Positions 44,229 to 52,600 of a DNA stretch of 64,000 bases are shown piece by piece; positions within the stretch are counted from its first letter, which is position 1; every line of letters starts with the position of its first letter. The notes under the pieces are model-generated. The model did not search any database, was not told the origin of the DNA, and saw only the letters and a list, made by a program, of their open reading frames with translations. Origin of the DNA: JABSSA01 sp039960995 (GTDB lineage: Bacteria > Pseudomonadota > Alphaproteobacteria > Rhodobacterales > Rhodobacteraceae). A program made the translations under genes and the position numbers. The DNA lies in the NCBI GenBank assembly GCA_039960995.1, contig JBDVKF010000049.1:1-64000 (forward strand), in the 5' to 3' direction.

Positions 44229-45748
44229 TGCGTGTCCATCCATTCATTCAACGCGCTGCGTTCGCCCGCGCTCAGGCGCAGCCCCAGCTTTGTGCGCCGC
44301 CACATCACATCGTCACCCGTGTGCGCATATTCGTTGTCGATCATCCAACGCACTTCCGCTTCGGTCAAACCTGCGCCAAAGGCCTGGCCCAAATCGTCTG
44401 CGGTTTTCGCCTCGCCCAGCCAGTCTCGGGACTGCGTGCCATGGGTGCGCACAATGCGCGCCGCCCATTTTGCATCGAGAAACGGATATTCCTTTTGCAA
44501 AGCCTCCGCCAAGGGCGCGGCTCCATCCCAGGGCATATCGCCACCGGGCAACGCCACACCCGCTGTCCACGGATCCTCGACCTCCAACTTGGCCAAGGCT
44601 TTTTCAGCAAGCTTGCGATAGGTCGTGATTTTGCCACCAAACACGCTCAGCAAGGCAGGGCCGTTTGTGTCCAGTTCCAACACGTAATCCCGCGTTGCCG
44701 CCGTCGCCGACGCCGCCCCATCATCATAAAGCGGACGCACACCGGAAAAGGTCCAGACAACATCATCCGCCGTAATCGGCGTTTCGAAATACTCACTGGC
44801 AAATGCACATAGGTAATCGCGTTCGGTGTCTGATATCTCAGGTTTAACGTCAGGATCATCGTGATCAGCATCTGTTGTGCCAATCAAAGTAAAATCCTGC
44901 TCGTAGGGGATCGAAAAGATAATCCGCCCATCGGTGCCCTGAAAGAAATACGCCTTGTCGTGTTCGTAAAGACGTTTGGTCACAATGTGACTACCCCTAA
45001 CAAGCCGAATACCAGAGGGCGAATTTTGACGCACAACACCCTTGAGGATGTCCGACACCCAAGGGCCGCCCGCATTCACAAGTCGCTTGGCCTTAAAGCT
45101 ACCCTGCTCTGTCTCTATGTCCCAATATTCGTCCTGTCGCGTAGCACTGATGACCCGACAGCGCGTCATGACTTTGGCCCCGCGCAATTCGGCATCACGG
45201 GCGTTCAGAACAACCAAACGCGAGTCCTCGACCCAGCAATCGCTGTATTCATAGGCCACCTCGAACCGGTCTTTCAGACCTTTGCCTTCCAGCGCGGTCG
45301 TTAGATCCAGTGTTTGGGTCCCCGGTAAGATATCGCGCCCACCCAGGTTGTCATAAAGGAACAATCCCAAACGGATCAGCCATTGTGGGCGACGGCCCTT
45401 CATCCATGGCATAACAAAGGACAACAGCTTGGACGTTGGCGTTTCACTGTCAAACCGCATGTCCGGCGCATAAGGCAAAACGAACCGCATCGGCCACGAA
45501 ATATGCGGCATCGCCTTCAGCAACACTTCGCGTTCTCTCAACGCGGATTTGACCAACCCGAATTCGAAAAACTCCAGATAACGCAAGCCCCCGTGAAAAA
45601 GCTTGGTCGACGCACTGGATGTGGCACCCGCCAGATCACCGGCTTCTGCCAGACACACGGACAGGCCGCGACCGGCCGCGTCACGTGCAATGCCGCAACC
45701 ATTGATGCCGCCGCCTATTACAAAGATATCAAAAACTTCGTCGGTCAT
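44225..45748 (-). CDS. glpD: Aerobic glycerol-3-phosphate dehydrogenase
   Basis: The 507-residue FAD enzyme begins with the dinucleotide fold IFVIGGGINGCGIARDAAGR. FHGGLRYLE and GGPWVSDILKG are family motifs; YEQDFTLIGTTDADH and SVFGGKITTYRKLAEKAL are further conserved stretches. It oxidises glycerol 3-phosphate to dihydroxyacetone phosphate at the membrane, reducing quinone. The start at 45748 is taken from the conserved N-terminus; GGAGG lies 13 bases upstream and a GTG start is possible. It is the first gene of the glpD-glpK pair. Confidence 0.94.
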   Translation of the reverse strand: MTDEVFDIFVIGGGINGCGIARDAAGRGLSVCLAEAGDLAGATSSASTKLFHGGLRYLEFFEFGLVKSALREREVLLKAMPHISWPMRFVLPYAPDMRFDSETPTSKLLSFVMPWMKGRRPQWLIRLGLFLYDNLGGRDILPGTQTLDLTTALEGKGLKDRFEVAYEYSDCWVEDSRLVVLNARDAELRGAKVMTRCRVISATRQDEYWDIETEQGSFKAKRLVNAGGPWVSDILKGVVRQNSPSGIRLVRGSHIVTKRLYEHDKAYFFQGTDGRIIFSIPYEQDFTLIGTTDADHDDPDVKPEISDTERDYLCAFASEYFETPITADDVVWTFSGVRPLYDDGAASATAATRDYVLELDTNGPALLSVFGGKITTYRKLAEKALAKLEVEDPWTAGVALPGGDMPWDGAAPLAEALQKEYPFLDAKWAARIVRTHGTQSRDWLGEAKTADDLGQAFGAGLTEAEVRWMIDNEYAHTGDDVMWRRTKLGLRLSAGERSALNEWMDTQ

Positions 45749-46167
45749 GATAATGCCCACGCCTCCAATCAAACCGCAGCTAAACCTCCTCAGGCCGCTG
45801 GGTCAACGGGGGATGGTGCGGCACGTTGCATTTTGCCACCCAACGCGCGCTCATGCTTACTGCCATGATGCGCGAACGGAGCTTGCTTTTCGCTTTTTTT
45901 GGACAGTCTGCAATTCCCGAACCCAAGCAGATTTAGCACCGCGAGTTTACTTTGATGATTCTGCTGCGCTTTCAGAAATGCGCCCTGCGTAAAAAAATGC
46001 GCCCTGCGTAAAAAACGGCAAAACCTTCAAATTGTCACAAAGACGCTATTTGAACGCACCAAAAGAACGCTTAAGTGAACGAATGAATGAAAAATAGCCT
46101 CACAATCGCAGATGTTTTAACATATTGAGCAGATACAGCTTGCTATGTACGGCAGGTAGATTAAGCG
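45749..46167. other. Divergent intergenic region with a 19-bp tandem duplication
   Basis: About 420 bases separate glpD (minus) from the desaturase gene (plus). A 19-base unit, AAATGCGCCCTGCGTAAAA, is perfectly duplicated in tandem at 45976-45994 and 45995-46013. No gene was found. Promoters for both flanking genes should lie here. Confidence 0.7.
45976..46013 (+). repeat. 19-bp perfect tandem duplication
   Basis: Two adjacent identical copies of AAATGCGCCCTGCGTAAAA. This could result from a slippage event. It may or may not have a regulatory role for the glycerol or desaturase promoters. Confidence 0.9.
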
Positions 46168-47232
46168 ATGACTGAGCAGCAGCAAAAAAGCAGGCGTATG
46201 ACTGATAAACATCATGTTGAAGGGGAGCAGGACGCTACCCGCGCAGCCCGTGATTGGGTTAAGGTTCTCTCCGGTTACCGGGAACCAAACCAGTTCCGAA
46301 GCATTTTCGAATTGTCTGTGACAATCGTTCCGTTCGTTTTGCTGTGGGTATTGGCCTGGTGGGCTTTGTCCATCAGCTACTATCTGACATTCGCATTGTC
46401 CGTGCTAAACGCCGGATTCCTGCTGCGTCTGTTCGCTATCCAACATGATTGTGGTCATGGCGCTTTCTTTGGCAGCCGCACAACCAGTGACTGGATTGGA
46501 CGGGCCATCGGCGTGTTCACCCTGACCCCTTATGACGTCTGGCGTCATACCCATTCTGTGCATCACAGCGGTTCGGGCAATCTGGACAAACGCGGCATGG
46601 GCGACATCCATACGCTGACAGTCGAAGAATACCGCGAAATGAGCGGCATAGGCCGTTTGATATATCGCTTGTATCGCCACCCCATCGTTCTTTTCGGTTT
46701 GGGGCCTGGGTACATTTTCCTTCTGACCAACCGTTTGCCTATCGGTGTGATGGCCAGTGCCAAATATTGGTTCAGCGCGATGTCCACGAATTTTGCGATC
46801 TTTGCCGCGCTTGGCACGATCCTGTATTTCGGTGGTCTCAAGCCTGTTTTGCTGATCTTCTTGCCATCGACCTTGTTGGCCGCGACCGCAGGTGTTTGGC
46901 TGTTTTATGTCCAGCACCAGTTTGAAACGACCCATTGGGATACAGATACAGACTGGCAATTGCACGACGCCGCATTGCACGGCAGTTCGCATTACGTGAT
47001 GCCGTCAATTCTGAATTGGTTCAGCGCCAATATCGGCATCCACCATGTGCATCACCTGTACAGCCGCATCCCGTTTTACCGATTGCCCGAAGTGCTGCGC
47101 GATCATCCAGAACTAGCCGACGGCAACCGCCTGACGATCCGTGAAAGCCTTGCGAGCGCGCGTCTCCACCTTTGGGATCAACAAAGCAAACGATTGCTGT
47201 CATTCGCCCAAGCGCGCCGCGCACAGGCTTAA
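46168..47232 (+). CDS. Fatty acid desaturase
   Basis: The 354-residue membrane protein has the three histidine boxes of the desaturase family: IQHDCGHGAFF, RHTHSVHHSGSG and IHHVHHLYSRIPFY, with about four hydrophobic stretches between them. The spacing and the sequences resemble the delta-12/omega-6 type, which uses a di-iron centre and O2 to introduce a double bond into membrane fatty acids. The start is uncertain: ATG at 46168 or at 46198 (the eleventh codon), neither with a strong ribosome binding site. The exact position of desaturation cannot be read from sequence. Confidence 0.88.
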   Translation: MTEQQQKSRRMTDKHHVEGEQDATRAARDWVKVLSGYREPNQFRSIFELSVTIVPFVLLWVLAWWALSISYYLTFALSVLNAGFLLRLFAIQHDCGHGAFFGSRTTSDWIGRAIGVFTLTPYDVWRHTHSVHHSGSGNLDKRGMGDIHTLTVEEYREMSGIGRLIYRLYRHPIVLFGLGPGYIFLLTNRLPIGVMASAKYWFSAMSTNFAIFAALGTILYFGGLKPVLLIFLPSTLLAATAGVWLFYVQHQFETTHWDTDTDWQLHDAALHGSSHYVMPSILNWFSANIGIHHVHHLYSRIPFYRLPEVLRDHPELADGNRLTIRESLASARLHLWDQQSKRLLSFAQARRAQA

Positions 47233-47285
47233 TCAGGTTCAGGCCTAATCTTCGGATCCACCATGATGATGTCCACAGGGGCGGG

Positions 47286-47828
47286 TTACGCCTGTGTGGA
47301 CGCGGTCAGGTCGGATCCAAAGATGACATCCGCATAATCCGCCAAATAGATCCGCAACCACGGCGTATAGCGTTCCGGATGGTGCCGAACGCTGTCGATC
47401 AGGTCGCGATATTCCACCCACGCCACATCCATCACTTCGTCCGGGTTTGGCGCCACGTCCAGTTCCCCATCAACGCGCGCCAAATAGACATCGACCAACT
47501 CGTGTTCGATCAGCCCATTCCCTACATCCGCACGATATTCCAAAACATGCCGATGTTGCAGATCGATCCCTGAAACCCCCAGTTCTTCGTTCAAACGACG
47601 CACGGCGCAGGTGGTCGAGTCTTCGTCAAATCCGGGATGGGTACAGCATGTGTTCGTCCATAAACCCGGCGTGTGGTATTTACCCATCGCCCGGCGTTGC
47701 ATCAAAACCTGAGTGTCGCGAACAACAAATACGGAAACTGCTTTGTGCCGCAGCCCTTGTTTATGAGCGTCCAGTTTTTCCACCGGGACCAGTTCGCCGT
47801 TCACCCAGGCCGGGATCATAATATCCAT
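47286..47828 (-). CDS. idi: Isopentenyl-diphosphate delta-isomerase, type I
   Basis: The 180-residue Nudix-fold enzyme has the active-site cysteine in LWTNTCCTHPGFDE and the catalytic Glu region in AVRRLNEELGV. It interconverts IPP and DMAPP for isoprenoid synthesis. The start may be the ATG at 47828 or three codons later. It converges with the desaturase gene. In related phototrophic bacteria idi often lies near carotenoid genes, which are not seen here. Confidence 0.92.
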   Translation of the reverse strand: MDIMIPAWVNGELVPVEKLDAHKQGLRHKAVSVFVVRDTQVLMQRRAMGKYHTPGLWTNTCCTHPGFDEDSTTCAVRRLNEELGVSGIDLQHRHVLEYRADVGNGLIEHELVDVYLARVDGELDVAPNPDEVMDVAWVEYRDLIDSVRHHPERYTPWLRIYLADYADVIFGSDLTASTQA

Positions 47829-47984
47829 AAAAACTCTGGTGTACCGGGGACCATCACATGTGAAAGAACTCTTGGATCGGCCCTAAAATGCGCCATTGAC
47901 CGCGTCTTGGCCAGTGCTTTGTAAAAGGACGCCCAAACGTCAATCTCTCAAGGCAACCCTGCTCCCAAAAGCCGCAGTGGGCCC

Positions 47985-49532
47985 CTACCCCGATTTTCGC
48001 CCACCTACGAATTGTTCAAGCTGGCGGAATACATATCGCAACGAATCCGACCCCGTCGGTCGGTCGCGTTGTTTTTTGATGTTGTCGGCTTTGATCATCC
48101 GTTGATTGACGATCTCAGCAAGAGTCAAAAGCATGTCTTCCCGCGTGGACACCAGCTCTTTGAAACACTTTTGATCAATCCGCAGCAGGGTCACATCCGT
48201 CATCGCCGTAAAGGTTTGAAAGTTCGGAATGTCCATCAACATTGACGCCAACCCAAAATAGGCACCCCCGGCAAGCGGCTCTAACGTTCTTGTTTTACCA
48301 GCATCGTCAACAACACTGGTTTCAATCAATCCGTTCCAAATGATTTCCACCGATGACGATGTCTCGCCTTCGGACTGAATGACAGTGCCGGCATCAATGG
48401 TTTCCAAATAGCTCCTGCTCACCATCGTTTCCATTTCATCCTCATCGAAAACCGAGGCGAAATCCAAACTTTGCAGCATGTGCCGGATCGAAGGTGGGCG
48501 CACTTCCGTTTTCTCAGCACGTTGCACTCTCAGGTCTTGCATTTGTGGCGCAGCCTGTATCCCCGCGTCCCGCAGCGCATAGTGCATGTTGCGGAAAAAC
48601 TCTTCGCGCCCGGCAAACATCGACGGATAGTCTTTGAAGTGGAGCCAAACCAAATAGGTGTAGGGCAGTTTTCCACTGTCGGACAATCGCACCGTCGGCA
48701 ATGGGGTCTGCATGACCTTTTTGCATTTCAACGCCACATCAAGCAGCAGCGCGTTGGCCGTGCGTGGATCAACCTCGGCAGGCAATGTAACCTCATACCA
48801 AGGCGAATACCGATGATTGGCGCTGTGCAAATTGCGAAACCTCTGTCGCGCCAAAACCGTGTTTGGCACAACCAAAGTCGAATTGTCCCAGCCTCTTAAC
48901 CGCGTCGCCCGCCAATTCAGATCCCGTACTTCTCCCTGCGTGCCGTCTTCCAGCTCTAACCAATCGCCAATCTTGAACGGATGTTCGACGCTCAACGACA
49001 CTCCCGCGAAGAAATCGCCCAAAGTTTGTTGCATCGCAAAGGCAATCACCGCCGCCAAGGCGCCTGTCGAAATATACAAACCACCGATCCACAGACCGTG
49101 TGCGACCCCAAACACCACAAAGCCCAGCAACAACACCGCACCAAACAACAGCACCCGTGGCAAGCCGGGGATATACCCGTCTGTCACAAAGTTCGATTTC
49201 GAGATCCAAACCAATTCAAGTGCACGCGCCACCACAAATGCAACGATCAGATGCGCGCCAAGATAGGTCCAGAACCGCAACGAACGCCGACTGTACATGT
49301 CCTGAGTCAGATCACCCGCTGTGCTGATCAAATTCAACACAGACAACAGCGCGAAAAACCATAGAAAGCCGTTTACCAAATTGATCAATTGATAGGTGCC
49401 GACGCTGATACCGATCTGCGATTGATACCGCTTTAGCCGCCACCAAACCCAAACGGAAATCAGCGCAACACCAACCACTGCGATCCACAAGTTGCGCCCG
49501 ATAAAGGCGTCAACGACCGAGATCAGCTCCAT
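47985..49532 (-). CDS. MscS-type mechanosensitive channel with C-terminal cyclic-nucleotide-binding domain
   Basis: The 515-residue protein has four or five membrane helices in the first 175 residues. The MscS beta domain follows, with HPFKIGDWLELEDGTQGEV and GWDNSTLVVPNTVLARQRF. The C-terminal third (about 350-480) resembles a cyclic-nucleotide-binding domain, with VIQSEGETSSSVEIIWNG and LLRIDQKCFKEL. Fusion of an MscS pore to such a domain is known in bacteria as the bCNG family, in which nucleotide gating rather than tension is the main trigger. It stands alone on the minus strand. Confidence 0.85.
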   Translation of the reverse strand: MELISVVDAFIGRNLWIAVVGVALISVWVWWRLKRYQSQIGISVGTYQLINLVNGFLWFFALLSVLNLISTAGDLTQDMYSRRSLRFWTYLGAHLIVAFVVARALELVWISKSNFVTDGYIPGLPRVLLFGAVLLLGFVVFGVAHGLWIGGLYISTGALAAVIAFAMQQTLGDFFAGVSLSVEHPFKIGDWLELEDGTQGEVRDLNWRATRLRGWDNSTLVVPNTVLARQRFRNLHSANHRYSPWYEVTLPAEVDPRTANALLLDVALKCKKVMQTPLPTVRLSDSGKLPYTYLVWLHFKDYPSMFAGREEFFRNMHYALRDAGIQAAPQMQDLRVQRAEKTEVRPPSIRHMLQSLDFASVFDEDEMETMVSRSYLETIDAGTVIQSEGETSSSVEIIWNGLIETSVVDDAGKTRTLEPLAGGAYFGLASMLMDIPNFQTFTAMTDVTLLRIDQKCFKELVSTREDMLLTLAEIVNQRMIKADNIKKQRDRPTGSDSLRYVFRQLEQFVGGRKSG

Positions 49533-49828
49533 TCAATTTGCCCCACACATTGATTTAATCTGACCTAGATTTCCTTGAGAACTCTCTCAAAAACCCCGAC
49601 TTTGGCTGCTTATTGTTAGTCTTTGTTTCCTAGGTTGGGAAGCAACGTAACTCAATTCCATCACTACATTTGGTGGAATCCACTCAACCAACAGTCCAAA
49701 CTACGGGGAAAAACAACAAAAATACTCGATATGTGATGCCTAGCGAGCACATCACAGACATGTCACTATTGACTTTAAGCTCGAAAGATTAAGCTTAGTA
49801 CCGAATGAATACGAAGGAGAAGCCACCC
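49533..49828. promoter_or_regulatory. Divergent promoter region upstream of cytochrome c, with an inverted repeat
   Basis: The perfect inverted repeat TGTGATG (49732-49738) and CATCACA (49750-49756), 11-base spacer, lies about 75 bases before the cytochrome gene. The half sites TGTGA/TCACA resemble Crp/Fnr-family sites, though with a longer spacer than usual. TTGACT at 49769 may be a -35 element. The Crp-type gene downstream at 50436 is a candidate regulator; this is inference. Confidence 0.4.
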
Positions 49829-50272
49829 ATGTTCCGTTTACTGGCAGCTATTGCTGCAACAACTCTCGCTCTGCCCGCTTTTGCTGGTGGCCATCTCACC
49901 GCCAGCGGTGACGCCGAAGCCGGCGAAAAAGCCTTCCGCCAATGCGTGTCTTGTCACGTTGTGGTGAACGAAGCTGGTGAAACGCTGGCCGGTAAAAAAG
50001 CCAAAACAGGTCCAAACCTGTATGGAATCGTCGGCAATACATTTGGCAATCAGGACTTTAAATACTCTAAGCTGGTTCAAGCTGCGAATGCCAAAGAAGA
50101 CCTGATCGTCGATGAAGCAACGTTTGTAGGCTATGTCTCGGATCCAACCAAATACCTGAACGAGGTTACGGGTGAAGGTGGTCGCGCAAAAATGACATTC
50201 AAAGTGCGCAAAGAGGAAGATGCTATCAATCTTTATGCCTACCTCAGCTCGCTTCAAGGTTCGCCAGAATAA
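49829..50272 (+). CDS. Periplasmic cytochrome c (c2/c550 type)
   Basis: The 147-residue product has a signal peptide (LLAAIAATTLALPAFA-GGH) and a single heme-binding motif, CVSCH, near residue 40. The second heme ligand is probably the Met in RAKMTFKV. GTKTGPNLYGIVG-like sequence (AKTGPNLYGIVG) is typical of the class I c2/c550 type. The ATG at 49829 follows AAGGAGAAG and so is preferred over the upstream start at 49805. It could carry electrons between quinoprotein dehydrogenases or the bc1 complex and the oxidase. Confidence 0.9.
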   Translation: MFRLLAAIAATTLALPAFAGGHLTASGDAEAGEKAFRQCVSCHVVVNEAGETLAGKKAKTGPNLYGIVGNTFGNQDFKYSKLVQAANAKEDLIVDEATFVGYVSDPTKYLNEVTGEGGRAKMTFKVRKEEDAINLYAYLSSLQGSPE

Positions 50273-50297
50273 GTATCTGACACAGAATCTGATCAAC

Positions 50298-50330
50298 GAA
50301 ACCGCCGGTAAACACTGGCGGTTTTTTTTG
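50298..50330 (+). terminator. Terminator after cytochrome c
   Basis: AAACCGCC pairs with GGCGGTTT around a ten-base loop and is followed by a run of eight T. It lies about 25 bases after the cytochrome stop codon. Confidence 0.92.
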
Positions 50331-50435
50331 TCCCCTCCCCTTCGCAAAACCGCCATTCTTCCGATCCGACGGTTTGCTATGGATTCTCCGAACAAATCAC
50401 GTCATTGTTCTGAATGGCGACGGGGGATGGCCAAA

Positions 50436-51110
50436 ATGTCTAACAACGATCGAACGGTCATACTTCCACGCGCAGGCTTGCTGGCTGACGCGACCGACGA
50501 AACGTTGGAAGCACTGGCAGCGATTGCAACTCCCATCACCCTGGCCAAAGGCGAAGTCCTGTTTGAACACGGCGACGAAGGCGAGACTCTTTATGTGATC
50601 TCATCAGGATCGCTCGAGGTAAGCGTTGTGTCTTCCGAAGGGCGCAAGCTCGTGCTGGACGTTATGCATTCAGGCGACGTGTTGGGCGAAATCGCATTGC
50701 TGGACCCCGGCAAGCGCACCGCTGGCATTGCTGCGCTTGAACGGTCTGACTTGCTGAGCATCACACGTGCTAACCTATCGCGCGCAGTAGAGGCTGACCC
50801 GCAATTGGGTCTAGAAATCGCAGGTATGGCGGCACGTCGCCTGCGCTGGATCAGTCAGCAACTGCATGAACAAGTCTTTCTGCCCCTGCCCGAACGGCTG
50901 GCGCGCAAATTGATCCATTTGTCGCGTGGTGAAGAAGTTCTGAAAATGTCTCAGAACGATTTGGCAGATGTTGTCGGCGCGACTCGCGAGTCGGTTTCAA
51001 AAATCTTGTCCCAATGGCGCGCAGAAGGAATCGTAGATCTGGGGCGTCAAAAGGTATTTTTACGCGATCAGGCAGCGATTCAAGCCCTTTCCCGGCTTGA
51101 CGACGTCTAA
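50436..51110 (+). CDS. Crp/Fnr-family transcriptional regulator
   Basis: The 224-residue protein has an N-terminal cyclic-nucleotide-binding-like domain (GEVLFEHGDEGETLYVISSG, LDVMHSGDVLGEIALLDPGK) and a C-terminal winged helix-turn-helix (MSQNDLADVVGATRESVSKI). It lacks the N-terminal cysteine cluster of FNR. The ATG at 50436 has CGGGGGATGG upstream, which decides the start; the frame itself begins further upstream inside the cytochrome gene. It is convergent with the replicase gene, and the structured region lies between them. Confidence 0.88.
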   Translation: MSNNDRTVILPRAGLLADATDETLEALAAIATPITLAKGEVLFEHGDEGETLYVISSGSLEVSVVSSEGRKLVLDVMHSGDVLGEIALLDPGKRTAGIAALERSDLLSITRANLSRAVEADPQLGLEIAGMAARRLRWISQQLHEQVFLPLPERLARKLIHLSRGEEVLKMSQNDLADVVGATRESVSKILSQWRAEGIVDLGRQKVFLRDQAAIQALSRLDDV

Positions 51111-51459
51111 TCCGAAGAAAAAATACAAAATTTTTTATTAAATATTTCAACGCCTTATGGTGATTTTCACACATGCTTTAAATATATATTTTAGTTGTGT
51201 GAACTGGTTCACGGAACGTTATTCCGAAATGGCCCAGTATAGGGGCATAGATGGTAAGTAATTGGATTATCAGTATTCGTGCTCTCCCCGTGCACGTCGA
51301 ACATTAAAAACCAAGTTATTTTACTGTGAGTGGTGCTGAATTTCTCAGCAGTGTTCGTAGGTTCCTGTCCCCTTCTTCGGAAGGTGTCAGTCTGGCTTAT
51401 ATAGGCCGGATCGGGCGTCCCATCCCGGAACTTACGAACACACTACTAACCCCAAACAC
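51111..51459. other. Highly structured intergenic region between a Crp-type gene and the replicase
   Basis: About 350 bases lie between convergent genes. It contains the palindromes GTGAACTGGTTCAC (51199-51212) and GGAACGTTATTCC (51214-51226), a hairpin GCTGA-ATTTC-TCAGC (51336-51350), and the branched structure at 51353-51441. The left part is very AT-rich (51121-51195). It is a candidate part of the replication origin or the site of a small RNA. No gene was found. Confidence 0.5.
51353..51441 (+). ncRNA. Candidate structured RNA or DNA element with four stems
   Basis: A 14-base outer stem joins TGTTCGTAGGTTCC (51353-51366) to GGAACTTACGAACA (51428-51441). Inside are three hairpins: CCTTC-TTCG-GAAGG (51372-51385, a stable UUCG tetraloop), TCTGGC with GCCGGA (51392-51411) and CGGG with CCCG (51413-51428). 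The two non-Watson-Crick pairs, G51361 with T51433 and T51394 with G51409, would be G-U pairs only in RNA made from the plus strand. It could be a cruciform near the origin instead. No known RNA family was recognised. Confidence 0.35.
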
Positions 51460-52143
51460 TCAAATCTCGATCCGCACATCCTGAATATCACTGTCTACTT
51501 CTTGGCAAGCGGTCAGCAGACGCCGTTCCAGATGCGTTTGTACATAAACCCCGTGGAACCGTGACGGTGCTTTCAGAACCAATCGCCCGCCGGTGCGCGA
51601 TATGCGTTCAAGCCCTGCAATCCAGCTGGCATAAACGCCTGCATCCTCTGCATGAAGCAACGCACAAGCCAAAGACCATTCCGTCCCGTCCGTCACATCT
51701 GGGGCCGTTACGTTGCCTTTGACGGGCAAAGGTACAACATCTGCCGATGCCTGATCTCCCTGCCCCATCCGCAATTCAAAATCCGAACCCAATGCGGCCC
51801 AATGATCGGATGTGTCTGACATCAGTTGCTCAACGTCCAACCCATATTCCGTAACCCGCCCACGCGTGCCTTGGCGATGCACAACCAACCACCCTTTGGC
51901 CCGCATCATCGCCATCTCACGTTTGACCGTACGTTCGTCCACGGACCACATCCGTGCAATCTCGCGTTGACCAACGGCCAGCAAATCGCGACCCCAATTG
52001 TATCGCGCTGTGATCAGAGTGATCAAACGCAAGACACGTCTTTGGTCGTGTTTGCCTTGTGCCAGCGCATAGGCCCCGAGTGCTGTCAGAATATCGTATT
52101 TGCGCGCAGATGCGCCACGGCCCACCGGCCTTGCCACTTGCAT
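51460..52143 (-). CDS. DnaA-like plasmid replication initiator
   Basis: The 227-residue protein starts with a DNA-binding part (about 15-95) including QREIARMWSVDERTVKREM, a helix-turn-helix. Its C-terminal domain (about 155-227) resembles domain I of DnaA, with EWSLACALLHAEDAGVYASW and RLVLKAPSRFHGVYVQTHLE. This is the arrangement of the DnaA-like replicases that define a plasmid class in Roseobacter-group bacteria. The ATG at 52143 is preferred because GAGG lies six bases upstream. It is divergent from the parA-parB operon, with the presumed origin between them or downstream. Confidence 0.82.
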   Translation of the reverse strand: MQVARPVGRGASARKYDILTALGAYALAQGKHDQRRVLRLITLITARYNWGRDLLAVGQREIARMWSVDERTVKREMAMMRAKGWLVVHRQGTRGRVTEYGLDVEQLMSDTSDHWAALGSDFELRMGQGDQASADVVPLPVKGNVTAPDVTDGTEWSLACALLHAEDAGVYASWIAGLERISRTGGRLVLKAPSRFHGVYVQTHLERRLLTACQEVDSDIQDVRIEI

Positions 52144-52331
52144 AGAATGCCTCATGAAATGCTCAATGCACAGAACGCCTTCTGTGCGGTTGCCTCGATG
52201 CGTGGACCTTTTGCAGGTCGCTTTTCGCCGCGTTCCCCTGATTTGCGTCCTCAACCCCGATTCTGTCAAGCCCGGATGTGGATAACTGCGAATTGCCTTA
52301 CCTATTTCAAATGAATTTAAGGGTTATAAGG

Positions 52332-52362
52332 TATTAGGGGACATCCAGAGTGTCCCCTAATA
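52332..52362. repeat. Perfect 12-bp inverted repeat in the origin/control region
   Basis: TATTAGGGGACA and TGTCCCCTAATA are exact reverse complements with a 7-base spacer. The core GGGGACA/TGTCCCC is shared with the 16-base palindromes at 53581, 55105 and 55230, but with a different spacing, so it may bind the replicase or ParA/ParB. Confidence 0.8.
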
Positions 52363-52572
52363 GAGTTGTTTTGTCACCCTATATTTGGCCAAAGGGTAAA
52401 AACTGTCCCCTATATATGCGTGCAGACGCAGTGGTTATGCGTCGGCTACCAATGGGCAGAATCAGGCGCAAAACCCCTATTCAGCATATCTGAGCCACCT
52501 AGTCCGCTTATCCTAACTTCTCTTTTGCTTTTTTGCCAAATAGAGCGTAAATTCCAGAAAACGAAAATTTAG

Positions 52573-52588
52573 CGTCCCCGCAGGGACA
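52573..52588. promoter_or_regulatory. Degenerate parS-like palindrome upstream of parA
   Basis: CGTCCCCGCAGGGACA differs from the 16-base palindrome TGTCCCCGCGGGGACA at the first base and at one central base. It lies 12 bases before the parA start codon, where binding could repress the parAB operon. Confidence 0.65.
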
Positions 52589-52600
52589 GAGCAGACAGGC

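Larger units (their letters stand above)
52144..52600. promoter_or_regulatory. Replicase-parA intergenic region with TGTCCCC repeats
   Basis: About 460 bases contain a perfect 12-base inverted repeat TATTAGGGGACA (52332-52343) and TGTCCCCTAATA (52351-52362) with a 7-base spacer. Two further half sites follow, TGTCACCCTATA (52372) and TGTCCCCTATATA (52404). A near-copy of the 16-base partition palindrome is at 52573-52588, just before parA. This looks like the control region and possibly the origin (iteron-like). No gene was found. Confidence 0.65.

Noticed and set aside
45976..46013. Start of a CRISPR array
   Set aside because: There are only two copies with no spacer between them, and no cas genes are present.
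51353..51441. A transfer RNA
   Set aside because: The cloverleaf-like fold has a 14-base outer stem and lacks a T-loop TTCGA-type motif, an anticodon arm of proper size and a CCA-compatible acceptor.
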